From Dawidia cretensis (GTDB taxonomy: Bacteria; Bacteroidota; Bacteroidia; Cytophagales; Cyclobacteriaceae): a stretch of DNA of 64,000 nucleotides. Every line of letters starts with the position of its first letter. Position 1 is the first letter of the stretch. Below, one piece after another: positions 33,129 through 41,201 of this stretch. The position numbers and the translations under genes are program-made. The notes beneath the pieces were generated by a model. The model had not been told where the DNA came from and made no database searches. It saw only the letters and a list, made by a program, of their open reading frames with translations. The stretch lies in NCBI RefSeq assembly GCF_018598175.1, contig NZ_JAHESE010000017.1, positions 1 through 64,000 of the forward strand. Reading direction: 5' to 3'.

Positions 33129-36100
33129 TTAGAATGTACATTTAAGACCAAAGCCGATGCTACGCGTCGAGGGAATTCCAAACGCGTCCACACCCTGCAC
33201 GCCGTTGCCGGAGCTCATGGAAAGTTCAGGATCGAACGGCGCATCTTTCTGGAAGAAGAACAGGTTGCGTCCTACCACCGATACGCGTATGTCTTTTACA
33301 AACTTCAGCGTCACCGGCACGCGGTAGCTGAGGGAAAGCTCACGCAAGCGGAAGTTCGTTGCGCTATACATATAGTATTCTGAAATGCCGTTCCGGCCGC
33401 CAACGGTTTGGTAGAATGTTGCAGCAGGCAGGGGTCCTTCGAAATCACCGATTGTGGTGGCACCACCGTCCTGGCTCTCCAGGGCCGGAATATTCACGCC
33501 GCCACTATTGCGGGCGTCAGCAGTTTCCTGTGATACGCCGTGCTCATCCAGGATCGCTTGTGTAAGGCTCATTACCTTTCCGCCCACTCTTCCGTCGATG
33601 AGAAGGTTCAGCGTGAAGTTCTGATAGGCCACGGTGTTGTTCCAACCTAATGAATATTTCGGCATCGGGTTACCCAACAGTTGGAAGCCAGCAGGATCCA
33701 TGAGGGGTTTGCCTGTATTGTCAACCACAATCTTACCATCCTCACGCAGGAACTTCTTGCCGTAGATATCGCCAAAGCTGCCACCTTCTGTCAGGTATAA
33801 GCCATATGAGTTATTGCCCGGCTCTGTCAACGGATATTTACCATCGCCCAGCGGGATGCCGGTAACAGTGTTCTCATTCCTGGAATAGTTCAGCGAGGTG
33901 TTCCACTTCACAGCATCGCCGTTCAATACTTCATACCCTATGGCGAGCTCGATACCTTTATTTTCCACGCTTCCGACGTTCACACCGAGCTTCGGTACTC
34001 CTGAACCACGGGTGGCGGGGATGTTGAAGAACTGGTTCTTATTCTCAATCTTATACCATGTAAAGTCGAACGTCAGGCGATCGTTGATGAATCGCAGCTC
34101 CGTTCCAATCTCCACTGTATTTTGTTCTTCAGGTTGCAGCTCACCCAGCGGCCGGAAGGCCGACTGCACCGACTGACCTGCGTTATAGGTGAGCGTCTCT
34201 GAAGTAGAATAGGCCGGTAGCCCGTTACCAATTTTGGCATACGATCCACGTACTTTTGCAAAACTGATCGCTTCCGGGAGCGTTGCCAGCTCGGTCACGA
34301 TAAAGTTCAATCCGCCGGAGTAGTAGAAGAAGCCTGAGCTCTTGTTGGAGGTATAGGCAAAGGAAGAGGACCAGTCGTTACGAGCCGTCAGGTCGAGGAA
34401 GATCGACTTCTTATAGTCAAATGATGTAGAGCCAAAAAGACCTTGCGTTTCGATCTCGTGTCCTGTACGGTTAAGTGCTTGCAACGCGATGCTTGGCTTC
34501 ACGGCACCGAGGGTAAATACGTTGGCAAAGGCCAGGTCCGATCCTTTTGAGTCGACGTTGTCTTGTACGAACTTCTCGCGGCGAATAGAAGCACCTGCAC
34601 TAAAGGTCAAGCCGAAGTCTTCTGACAGCGCACGATTGCCTGTCAGGATCGCATCTGCATAACGCACGGTGCTATGACCATCCTGCAATACGTAGCGGCC
34701 ATTGGGATCGGCCAGTGTAGCTTGCGTCGACGCATGCACTTTTTGCTCATATTCATCTACGACGTCGCTGACGTTGCCACGTACCTGCAGTTTCAACCAA
34801 TCCGTGAAATCGTACGTCAGACCGACTGATACAAATACATTCTGACGCGTCAGTTCATTTTGATTCCGGTTCAGGATCCAGTAAGGATTTTGCTGGTTAT
34901 CCAGACCTGTTTTGCCTTCATCTTCATTTATGTTCCACCAGTTTTGTGAATAGATGTGGCGTGTAGACGAATAGTATTCAGATTTATCCTTGTAGTAGTC
35001 AAAATCCTGTCCGCGCGGGAACAGGTAAAGACCCGTGAGCGGGTTGAAGTACATGCCACCCGCCATGCGGTTATGTGTCTTCTGGTATCCCAGAATCGCA
35101 TTGCCATCAACGCTGAACTTGTCGCTTACGTGCGCTGTCTGGCGCAAGTTTACAGTATGCTGATCGAAGGTAGACGTGGGCAGGATGCCGTTGTTGCTGG
35201 TATTAGAATAAGAAAGATAGGTCTGTGCCTTTTCATTACCCCCCGTAACCGACAGGCTATTGATCCAGGTTGTGCCGGTATTGTAAAATGACTTTGCGTG
35301 ATCTTTGCTGCTGCCTTTCGCACCCCAGCTATAGGGGCTGTCTTCATCCGTCTGCAGGTATTCATACTGCAGGTCCGGGCGGTACATGGGGGTATCAAAC
35401 GTGATGTTTGAAGAGAAGTCCACCTTTGCGGCGCCATTTTTACCTTTTTTGGTTGTAATGAGAATAACGCCGTTTTGGCCAAGGCTACCGTAGAGGGTAG
35501 ACGCCGATGCACCTTTCAATACCGACATACTTTCAATGTCTTCCGGGTTGATCATGCTAAGGATATCGCCTCCGTCGCGTGAGCTCCAGATGTCGGCCGT
35601 CTGCGCACTGTTTGTAGAAGTGATAGGAACACCGTCAATTACTATCAATGGCTGGTTGTCACGGGTCGACTTCTGACCACGCAACAAAATGCGGGCCGAG
35701 CCGCCGGCACCCGCCGAGCTGCGGTTGATTGTCAGGCCGGGCACCTTGCCTGCAAGAGAGTTGACGAAGTTTACGTCTTTCGCCGTGGTGAGCTGGCTAC
35801 CTCCTACCTGCTGTACCGAATAGGTCAGCGTTTTGGCATCCTTTTCAATACCCAGGGCGGTAACGACTACTTCCGATAACTGGGTAGCATCTTCCTGAAG
35901 CGAGACGTTTACTGTTGTTTGATTTGACACCGGCACTTCCTGAGTCAGGAAGCCGATGAAAGAGATTACGAAGACGCTGTTGGGAGAGCCTGTGACGTCC
36001 AGGGTGAAATTACCGCCGGTGTCTGTAGCGGTGCCGATACTAGTTCCTTTAATAAGTACGGAGGCGCCGGGAATCGGAGCACCGTCTGCCGCCGAAGTGA

Positions 36101-36182
36101 CCTTTCCGGTCACAGTCTGGGCGAATGCCGAGACGCTGGCCAATAGCAATAACGTGACCAGTCCGAGTAGACTTTTCTTCAT
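33129..36182 (-). CDS. SusC/RagA-type TonB-dependent outer-membrane transporter
   Basis: A 1,017-residue transporter. It has a signal peptide (1-21, ending SAFAQ), a carboxypeptidase-regulatory-like domain (23-105, GKVTSAADGAPIPGASVLIKG), and a plug domain (about 110-230) containing the SusC signature LIVIDGVPI and ESMSVLKGASASTLYGSLGQNGVILITTKKGK. The barrel runs to the C-terminal Phe (GFGLKCTF). With the SusD-like lipoprotein 33 nt downstream it forms the pedal-bin importer of Bacteroidota. Its predicted promoter (36259-36289) lies just downstream of a palindrome (36301-36320) in the intergenic region shared with a LacI-type regulator, so it is probably controlled by that regulator. Confidence 0.95.
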   Translation of the reverse strand: MKKSLLGLVTLLLLASVSAFAQTVTGKVTSAADGAPIPGASVLIKGTSIGTATDTGGNFTLDVTGSPNSVFVISFIGFLTQEVPVSNQTTVNVSLQEDATQLSEVVVTALGIEKDAKTLTYSVQQVGGSQLTTAKDVNFVNSLAGKVPGLTINRSSAGAGGSARILLRGQKSTRDNQPLIVIDGVPITSTNSAQTADIWSSRDGGDILSMINPEDIESMSVLKGASASTLYGSLGQNGVILITTKKGKNGAAKVDFSSNITFDTPMYRPDLQYEYLQTDEDSPYSWGAKGSSKDHAKSFYNTGTTWINSLSVTGGNEKAQTYLSYSNTSNNGILPTSTFDQHTVNLRQTAHVSDKFSVDGNAILGYQKTHNRMAGGMYFNPLTGLYLFPRGQDFDYYKDKSEYYSSTRHIYSQNWWNINEDEGKTGLDNQQNPYWILNRNQNELTRQNVFVSVGLTYDFTDWLKLQVRGNVSDVVDEYEQKVHASTQATLADPNGRYVLQDGHSTVRYADAILTGNRALSEDFGLTFSAGASIRREKFVQDNVDSKGSDLAFANVFTLGAVKPSIALQALNRTGHEIETQGLFGSTSFDYKKSIFLDLTARNDWSSSFAYTSNKSSGFFYYSGGLNFIVTELATLPEAISFAKVRGSYAKIGNGLPAYSTSETLTYNAGQSVQSAFRPLGELQPEEQNTVEIGTELRFINDRLTFDFTWYKIENKNQFFNIPATRGSGVPKLGVNVGSVENKGIELAIGYEVLNGDAVKWNTSLNYSRNENTVTGIPLGDGKYPLTEPGNNSYGLYLTEGGSFGDIYGKKFLREDGKIVVDNTGKPLMDPAGFQLLGNPMPKYSLGWNNTVAYQNFTLNLLIDGRVGGKVMSLTQAILDEHGVSQETADARNSGGVNIPALESQDGGATTIGDFEGPLPAATFYQTVGGRNGISEYYMYSATNFRLRELSLSYRVPVTLKFVKDIRVSVVGRNLFFFQKDAPFDPELSMSSGNGVQGVDAFGIPSTRSIGFGLKCTF

Positions 36183-36258
36183 TTGGATTGGGTTTGGGTT
36201 AAAATTTTATTCTTCGTGAATCGCCGCAAGCCGAATATTCTAGCGGCAAATCCACGAT

Positions 36259-36289
36259 CGAAAGTAGATTATGAAAGAAATAAAAGCAA
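36259..36289 (-). promoter_or_regulatory. Predicted promoter of the SusC/SusD operon
   Basis: Minus strand TTG (36289-36287), exactly 20 nt, TACTTTCG (36266-36259); one mismatch from TAnnTTTG. The leader would be about 70 nt. Confidence 0.55.
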
Positions 36290-36300
36290 GAAAATTTTTA

Positions 36301-36340
36301 AAATGTGTACGCACACATTTACTTTGTGTGCGAGAACATT
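36301..36340. promoter_or_regulatory. Tandem operator candidates for the LacI-type regulator
   Basis: AAATGTGTACGCACACATTT at 36301-36320 is a near-perfect palindrome (18 of 20 symmetric) with a central CG, the form of LacI-family operators. A related weaker copy, TTGTGTGCGAGAACATT, is at 36324-36340, 21 bp away or two helical turns. Both lie in the divergent region between the SusC gene and the regulator gene, 12 bp upstream of the SusC -33 element. Confidence 0.65.
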
Positions 36341-36398
36341 GAAACTCACCGTTTTGGCAACATTTTCTTATCACTCACGAAAATTGTTTTTTTGAAGT

Positions 36399-37463
36399 AT
36401 GGTCGAGAAAAACATCAGGATCAAAGACATCGCCCGCCTGGCGGGTGTATCAGTCGGAACCGTGGACCGTGTACTGCACAACCGCGGTCGCGTTTCACCG
36501 GAGGCGCTTCAAAAAGTCACTGCCGTGATGGAGCAGATCGACTACAAGCCCAACCTCCTGGCACGTACACTGGGCTCTAATAAAAACTACCGCATTGCCG
36601 CGATCCTGCCCGATCCCAACCAGGACCCCTACTGGGCACAAGCCAACCTGGGCATTACGCAGGCCCAACTGGAGTGGGCACAGTACGGTATCCAGGTAGA
36701 GCTGTTTTTGTTCGACCTGCTCGACCGCGACTCGTTTCAAAAGACCGCGCATCGCGTGCACCTCGCACGGCCCGACGGCATTCTGATCGCCCCGACCTTC
36801 TACCATGAAGCGCTGCCCATCTTCGAGCTCTTCCGTGAAACCGATACTCCTTTCGTTCTTTTTAACACCAACATTCCCGAAGCCAAGTCGCTCAGCTTTA
36901 TTGGTCAGAATCTGCACCAAAGCGGACGCGTCGGCGCCGAGCTCATGAACCTGGGCCAACATGAGAAAGGCACGCTCGCCGTGCTGCACATCGACGAAGA
37001 CATTCAGGACTCTGTTCACTTGTTGGAAAAAGAACGTGGCTTCCGCGAATACTTTAAAGAGAAAAGCAAAGTCGCGTTTGATATCGTCGACTTTAATATG
37101 AACCCGAAAGACCCATCGTTTGAAGATCAGTTCAAAACGTTGCTGGACGACAAGAGCCTGCGCGGTTTGTTTGTGAGTACTTCCAAGGGCACAGCAGTAG
37201 CGGCTTCGATCGTGGAGAAATATGGCCGCCAGGACATTCGCCTGGTGGGCTACGACTTGCTCGAAGAAAACCTGCGCTATTTAAGAGCGGGCGTCATTGA
37301 CTTCCTGATCAATCAGAACCCGAAGCGGCAGGCGTCGCTGGGCATCAGCCACCTGGTTAACCACCTCATGTTTAAAAAAGGCACGCCGGCGACTGATCTC
37401 TTCCCGCTGGAGGTCATCACGCAGCAGAACGTCGAGTCCTACCTCGGCTCGGGCATTCACTAG
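36399..37463 (+). CDS. LacI-family transcriptional regulator with sugar-binding-protein-like sensor
   Basis: A 354-residue regulator. The N-terminal helix-turn-helix (residues 5-52, IRIKDIARLAGVSVGTVDRVLHNRG) is followed by the hinge helix (PNLLARTLGS) and a periplasmic-binding-protein type 1/4-like sensor domain (about 62-350, YRIAAILPDPNQDPYWAQANLGI, LVGYDLLEENLRYL). Many Bacteroidota use this class to control SusC/SusD loci in response to a sugar. The gene is divergent from susC with two palindromic sites between them, and stands 64 nt before tgt. The sensor is closer to the sugar-binding class that responds to intact monosaccharides than to catabolite repressors. The ligand is unknown. 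Confidence 0.9.
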   Translation: MVEKNIRIKDIARLAGVSVGTVDRVLHNRGRVSPEALQKVTAVMEQIDYKPNLLARTLGSNKNYRIAAILPDPNQDPYWAQANLGITQAQLEWAQYGIQVELFLFDLLDRDSFQKTAHRVHLARPDGILIAPTFYHEALPIFELFRETDTPFVLFNTNIPEAKSLSFIGQNLHQSGRVGAELMNLGQHEKGTLAVLHIDEDIQDSVHLLEKERGFREYFKEKSKVAFDIVDFNMNPKDPSFEDQFKTLLDDKSLRGLFVSTSKGTAVAASIVEKYGRQDIRLVGYDLLEENLRYLRAGVIDFLINQNPKRQASLGISHLVNHLMFKKGTPATDLFPLEVITQQNVESYLGSGIH

Positions 37464-37496
37464 TCCGGCATATACCGGTTTTCCGGCTGATTATTC

Positions 37497-37504
37497 TATT
37501 TTTG
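37497..37504 (+). promoter_or_regulatory. Candidate -7 element for tgt
   Basis: TATTTTTG matches TAnnTTTG and lies 24 nt before the ATG at 37528. No TTG is at the -33 position, so confidence is limited. Confidence 0.4.
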
Positions 37505-37527
37505 CAGCGCCATTGGCGATGCCCTGT

Positions 37528-38658
37528 ATGAAATTTGACCTTCTTGCCACGGACGCTGGTTCGTCTGCCCGCGCCGGCGTGTTGCACACCGCCCACGGTG
37601 TGATTGAAACCCCCATTTTTATGCCTGTCGGCACGGCAGGATCGGTTAAAGCTGTGCACCAGCGCGAGCTGGAACAGGACATTCAGGCCCAGATCATCCT
37701 GGGCAACACATACCACCTCTACCTGCGCCCCGGACTGGGCGTGCTGGAAAAGGCCGGCGGCCTGCATCGTTTCAATGGCTGGAGCAAACCCATCCTGACC
37801 GACAGCGGTGGCTACCAGGTGTACTCGTTGGCCGCCAATCGTAAGATCACCGCCGACGGGGCGACCTTCAAATCGCACATTGACGGCTCACGCCACCACT
37901 TCACCCCCGAAAACGTGATGGACATTCAGCGCACCATCGGCGCCGACATCATCATGGCCTTTGACGAGTGTACCCCGTACCCCTGCGAATATGCCTATGC
38001 CAAAAAATCGCTGGACATAACACATCAGTGGCTTAAGCGCTGTGTCGACCGCATGCAGACGACGGAACCCAGGTATGGGTACGACCAGGCTTTGTTCCCG
38101 ATCGTGCAAGGCAGCGTCTACAAAGACCTGCGCGAGCGCTCTGCGGAGTTTATTGCTGCGCAGAACCAACCCGGCAACGCCATTGGTGGCCTGTCTGTAG
38201 GTGAGCCGCATGAAGATATGTATGCCATGACCAGCCTGGTGTGCGCTATTCTGCCGGCCGACAAGCCGCGGTACCTGATGGGCGTCGGCACACCGGAGAA
38301 CATTCTCGAGTGTATTGCTTTGGGAGTGGACATGTTCGATTGTGTCATGCCCACACGCAATGCCCGCAATGGCATGCTTTTTACAGCTGATGGCATTATC
38401 AACATCAAGAACGAACGGTGGAAGGAAGACCTCTCGCCGATCGACGCAACGTTGGGCGGCTATGTCAGCAGCTTCTATTCGAAGGCCTACCTGCGGCACC
38501 TGATGATCAACAAAGAAATACTCGGCTCGCAAATTGCTACGATCCATAACCTTACATTCTACCTGTGGCTGGTAAAAGAAGCCCGCAAAAAGATCCAGGA
38601 AGGCACCTTTGCTGCCTGGAAAAACGACATGGTGAAGCGAGTACGCGAAAGACGCTAA
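37528..38658 (+). CDS. tgt: Queuine tRNA-guanine transglycosylase
   Basis: A 376-residue enzyme that exchanges guanine 34 for preQ1 in tRNAs with GUN anticodons. ATG 37528 gives the family N-terminus MKFDLLATDAGSSARAGVL; 37513 only adds five residues. Catalytic motifs are clear: LTDSGGYQVYSL with the general-acid Asp, GADIIMAFDECTPYP, GGLSVGEPHEDMY and DMFDCVMPTRNARNGMLFT with the nucleophilic Asp. The zinc site of the family is usually CxCxxC plus a His about 26 residues on. Here the region reads LSPIDATLGGYVSSFYSKAYLRHLM: the His is kept but no Cys is present. This may be shared by related Bacteroidota. The gene heads a row with an LptG-type permease 4 nt later and an EamA transporter. Confidence 0.95.
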   Translation: MKFDLLATDAGSSARAGVLHTAHGVIETPIFMPVGTAGSVKAVHQRELEQDIQAQIILGNTYHLYLRPGLGVLEKAGGLHRFNGWSKPILTDSGGYQVYSLAANRKITADGATFKSHIDGSRHHFTPENVMDIQRTIGADIIMAFDECTPYPCEYAYAKKSLDITHQWLKRCVDRMQTTEPRYGYDQALFPIVQGSVYKDLRERSAEFIAAQNQPGNAIGGLSVGEPHEDMYAMTSLVCAILPADKPRYLMGVGTPENILECIALGVDMFDCVMPTRNARNGMLFTADGIINIKNERWKEDLSPIDATLGGYVSSFYSKAYLRHLMINKEILGSQIATIHNLTFYLWLVKEARKKIQEGTFAAWKNDMVKRVRERR

Positions 38659-38662
38659 GACT

Positions 38663-39775
38663 ATGAAGCTACTGGACAAGTATATTCTGAAAAACTTCCT
38701 CAGCACGTTCTTTTTCGTGGTGCTGATCCTGCTGGCCATCATTACCGTGATCGACATGACGGATAAGATGGACAAGTTTGCCAAGGCCCAGTTGAGCTCC
38801 GGGCAGATTGCGCTCTATTACCTGGACTTTGTTCCCTGGATCGGCAGCCTCGTAGCACCCATCACCATCTTTATCGCCACGGTATACATCTGCGCACGCA
38901 TGGCCGGGCACACCGAGATCATCGCCATGCTCAGCTCCGGCATGAGCTTCAAGCGTATCGTGGTGCCGTTCTTTATCGGTGCGGCGATCGTCGCGGCGCT
39001 CATGTTTGTGCTGAATGGTTGGGTTATTCCTAACTCTAACAAACGGCGCGTAGCCTTTGAGGTACAGTACCTGAAAAACAAATACTACTTCGACAAACAG
39101 AACATTCACATACAGGTGGCGACCAACACCTACCTGTATCTAAAGAGCTATAACAACACCAACCAGACGGGCTATCAGTTCAGCATGGAAACGTTCCAGG
39201 ACAACAAGCTGATGGAAAAGCTGACCGCCAGCCGCATCGAGTGGGACACGGCAAAATTAAAGTGGACGCTCCGCGACTGGCGTCTGAAGCGGGTGGAAAA
39301 GATCTTTCGCACGGTGGGCACAAATACGGCCGGCGATACCACACTGGTCAGGACCGGCACCGAGCTCGACACCACCCTGGTAATCCACCCGAAAGAATTT
39401 GAAAGCGACTACCGCAAGTACGACGGCATGACCATGAACGAGCTGAACGAGCACATTCATACGTTACGCTCGCGCGGCTCTACCGGAATCGAGACGTATG
39501 AGGTAGAATTGTATACGCGCTATACGGCTCCGTTTACAATTTTCATTCTTGTCTTTATGGGCGTGATCGTATCGTCGCGTAAAAGCCGCGGGGGCACGGG
39601 CGTACAGATCGCACTGGGCTTTGCGCTTTCGTTCATCTTTATTCTGTTTTTTACGCTTTTCAGAACGTATGCCGAAAACGGGTCGGAGTCGCTTACACCG
39701 CAGATCTCCGTCTGGATTCCCAATATCATCTTTGGCGCGGTAGCACTTTGGATGTATAAATACGTGCCTCGCTAA
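38663..39775 (+). CDS. LptF/LptG-family lipopolysaccharide export permease
   Basis: A 370-residue inner-membrane protein of the YjgP/YjgQ family. Six membrane helices are predicted: three before and three after a large periplasmic beta-jellyroll domain (about residues 125-265). The start MKLLDKYILKNFLSTFFFVVLILLAIITVIDMTDKMDKF is highly characteristic. LptF and LptG form the membrane part of the ABC exporter that moves lipopolysaccharide to the LptC-LptA bridge. Bacteroidota usually encode the two separately; which one this is cannot be settled, though it resembles the LptG-like protein next to tgt in related genomes. It begins 4 nt after tgt, with the transporter gene 6 nt downstream. Confidence 0.9.
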   Translation: MKLLDKYILKNFLSTFFFVVLILLAIITVIDMTDKMDKFAKAQLSSGQIALYYLDFVPWIGSLVAPITIFIATVYICARMAGHTEIIAMLSSGMSFKRIVVPFFIGAAIVAALMFVLNGWVIPNSNKRRVAFEVQYLKNKYYFDKQNIHIQVATNTYLYLKSYNNTNQTGYQFSMETFQDNKLMEKLTASRIEWDTAKLKWTLRDWRLKRVEKIFRTVGTNTAGDTTLVRTGTELDTTLVIHPKEFESDYRKYDGMTMNELNEHIHTLRSRGSTGIETYEVELYTRYTAPFTIFILVFMGVIVSSRKSRGGTGVQIALGFALSFIFILFFTLFRTYAENGSESLTPQISVWIPNIIFGAVALWMYKYVPR

Positions 39776-39781
39776 CCAACC

Positions 39782-40690
39782 ATGGCTTCTCGCAACGACT
39801 ACGTCAAACTTCATTTCATTGTTTTCCTGTGGGGCTTCTCCGCGATCCTCGGTAAGCTTGTTTCCATTCCCGCCGTCGAGATGATTGTGTGGCGTGCGCT
39901 GTTCTCCTTCGCGGGCATGGCGCTCGTTATCCTGGCTACCCGCGGTAGCTTTGTCGTGAGCACACGCGACCTGATCCGGCTGTTGCTGATCGGCGCCATT
40001 GTCGCCTTTCACTGGATCGCCTTCTTCGGTGCTGCCCGCGTCTCCAACGTATCGGTGAGCCTGATCGGCTTTGCCACCAACTCGCTCTGGGCGGCCGTAC
40101 TCGAACCCTGGTTCAACCGTACCCGCATCAAGAAATTTGAGATTGCCCTGGGCCTGGTAGTGATCTTTGGTCTGTACGTTATATTCTCCTTCGACTTTCA
40201 ATATAAGCTCGGTTTGCTGATGGGTATCGCGGCTGGTTTTACCTCGGCCTTGTTCTCGATCTTCAACTCCCGCGCGGTTAAACACCTGCAGCCGTTTACG
40301 ATCACGTTCTATGAAATGATCGGGGTTTTCCTGGCTACGTTACTTTTCCTGCCTGTATATCAATATTTCTGGGCGACTGATCAAGCGCTTCGCCTCATTC
40401 CTACCGGTATGGATTTGATATATATTGCCATTCTCGCCGGTGTTTGCTCGGTCTATGCTTACTCCGTGGCGGTGGAGCTTATGAAACGTATTTCTGTTTT
40501 TGTTATTCAGCTGAGCCTTAATCTGGAGCCTGTCTATGGCATCATCATGGCTACGATCATCTTCGGCTCCGCCGAAAAAATGGGATGGAACTTTTACGCC
40601 GGTACGTGCATCATTATGCTGGCGGTTGGGGCGTATCCTGTCTTGAAGAAGCGCGTGGCGGCCGCCCGCGAGCGCGCTGGCACCAAGTAA
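39782..40690 (+). CDS. EamA-family drug/metabolite transporter
   Basis: A 302-residue membrane protein with ten predicted helices arranged as two EamA repeats (about 8-137 and 148-285). The first repeat opens with FIVFLWGFSAILGKLVSIPAVEMIVWRALFSF, and the second with KLGLLMGIAAGFTSALFSIFNSRAV. The family exports amino acids, nucleosides or toxic metabolites in exchange for protons; the cargo is not predictable. The start ATG is 6 nt after the LptG-like gene, so the tgt-permease-transporter genes probably form one transcript. It ends with a short Arg/Lys-rich cytoplasmic tail. Confidence 0.9.
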   Translation: MASRNDYVKLHFIVFLWGFSAILGKLVSIPAVEMIVWRALFSFAGMALVILATRGSFVVSTRDLIRLLLIGAIVAFHWIAFFGAARVSNVSVSLIGFATNSLWAAVLEPWFNRTRIKKFEIALGLVVIFGLYVIFSFDFQYKLGLLMGIAAGFTSALFSIFNSRAVKHLQPFTITFYEMIGVFLATLLFLPVYQYFWATDQALRLIPTGMDLIYIAILAGVCSVYAYSVAVELMKRISVFVIQLSLNLEPVYGIIMATIIFGSAEKMGWNFYAGTCIIMLAVGAYPVLKKRVAAARERAGTK

Positions 40691-40737
40691 TACTCTACGC
40701 CAGTCTGGATACTGGCTGCAGCCCCCTTAAAACCATC

Positions 40738-40753
40738 TACGAATTTTTTCGTA
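40738..40753. promoter_or_regulatory. BlaI-type operator 1
   Basis: TACGAA-TTTT-TTCGTA, a perfect inverted repeat. The same arms and spacing recur at 40795-40810. It is upstream of, or overlaps, the likely promoter of the BlaI-like gene. Confidence 0.75.
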
Positions 40754-40794
40754 AATAGTATTGCATATCTCCCAGCCGCCGATTAACATTGTAC

Positions 40795-40810
40795 TACGAA
40801 AACATTCGTA
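40795..40810. promoter_or_regulatory. BlaI-type operator 2
   Basis: TACGAA-AACA-TTCGTA ends 1 nt before the ATG at 40812. It is a perfect inverted repeat identical in its arms to the copy at 40738-40753, 57 bp away. The pair fits autorepression by a winged-helix dimer. Confidence 0.78.
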
Positions 40811-40811
40811 T

Positions 40812-41201
40812 ATGAGTGACAAGCCTCTGAAACCCACCGAAAAAGAGCTCGAGATCCTTCAAATTTTGTGGGAATACGACGCTGTATCCGTCAAAGACGT
40901 ACACGAAAGCCTCGGCGGCGAAGCCATGAACGGCTACACCACCATTCTGAAGCTGATGCAGATCATGACCGAAAAAGGCCTTGTATCGCGGGAGCGCAGT
41001 GGCAAGCTCCACCTTTACAAAGCCGAATTGTCGCAGGAAAGCACCCGGCAGCAGATGGTCGATAAAATGATCGACACTGTCTTTCAGGGCTCTGCCGCGC
41101 AGCTGGTGCTGAGCGCGCTGGGCAACAACCGCTCTTCGAAAGAAGAGCTGCTGGAGATCCGCAAATATCTCGAAAAACTGGAAGGAGGTAGTCATGAGTA
41201 G
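40812..41201 (+). CDS. BlaI/MecI/CopY-family repressor
   Basis: A 129-residue winged-helix repressor. The start at 40812 (MSDKPLKPTEKELEILQILWEYDAVSVKDVHESLG) is the family N-terminus; the extended frame from 40761 runs through the operator and is rejected. Residues 5-80 form the DNA-binding domain, including YTTILKLMQIMTEKGLVSRERSGKLHLY with the wing, and the C-terminal helix pair serves for dimerisation. Typical partners are cleaved when a membrane BlaR1-like peptidase is activated. Its stop overlaps the start of exactly such a gene by 8 nt, and two identical palindromes flank the promoter. Bacteroidota carry many such pairs that sense things other than beta-lactams. Confidence 0.93.
   Translation: MSDKPLKPTEKELEILQILWEYDAVSVKDVHESLGGEAMNGYTTILKLMQIMTEKGLVSRERSGKLHLYKAELSQESTRQQMVDKMIDTVFQGSAAQLVLSALGNNRSSKEELLEIRKYLEKLEGGSHE
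41182..41193 (+). promoter_or_regulatory. Unusual strong Shine-Dalgarno before the BlaR1-like gene
   Basis: AAGGAGG at 41182-41188 is 5 nt before ATG 41194. Such a perfect site is rare in this phylum. It supports this start and reinitiation after the overlapping repressor gene. Confidence 0.65.

Noticed and set aside
39464-40285. 273-residue minus-strand frame across the permease and transporter genes
   Set aside because: It spans two well-supported membrane-protein genes on the other strand and has low-complexity polar composition.
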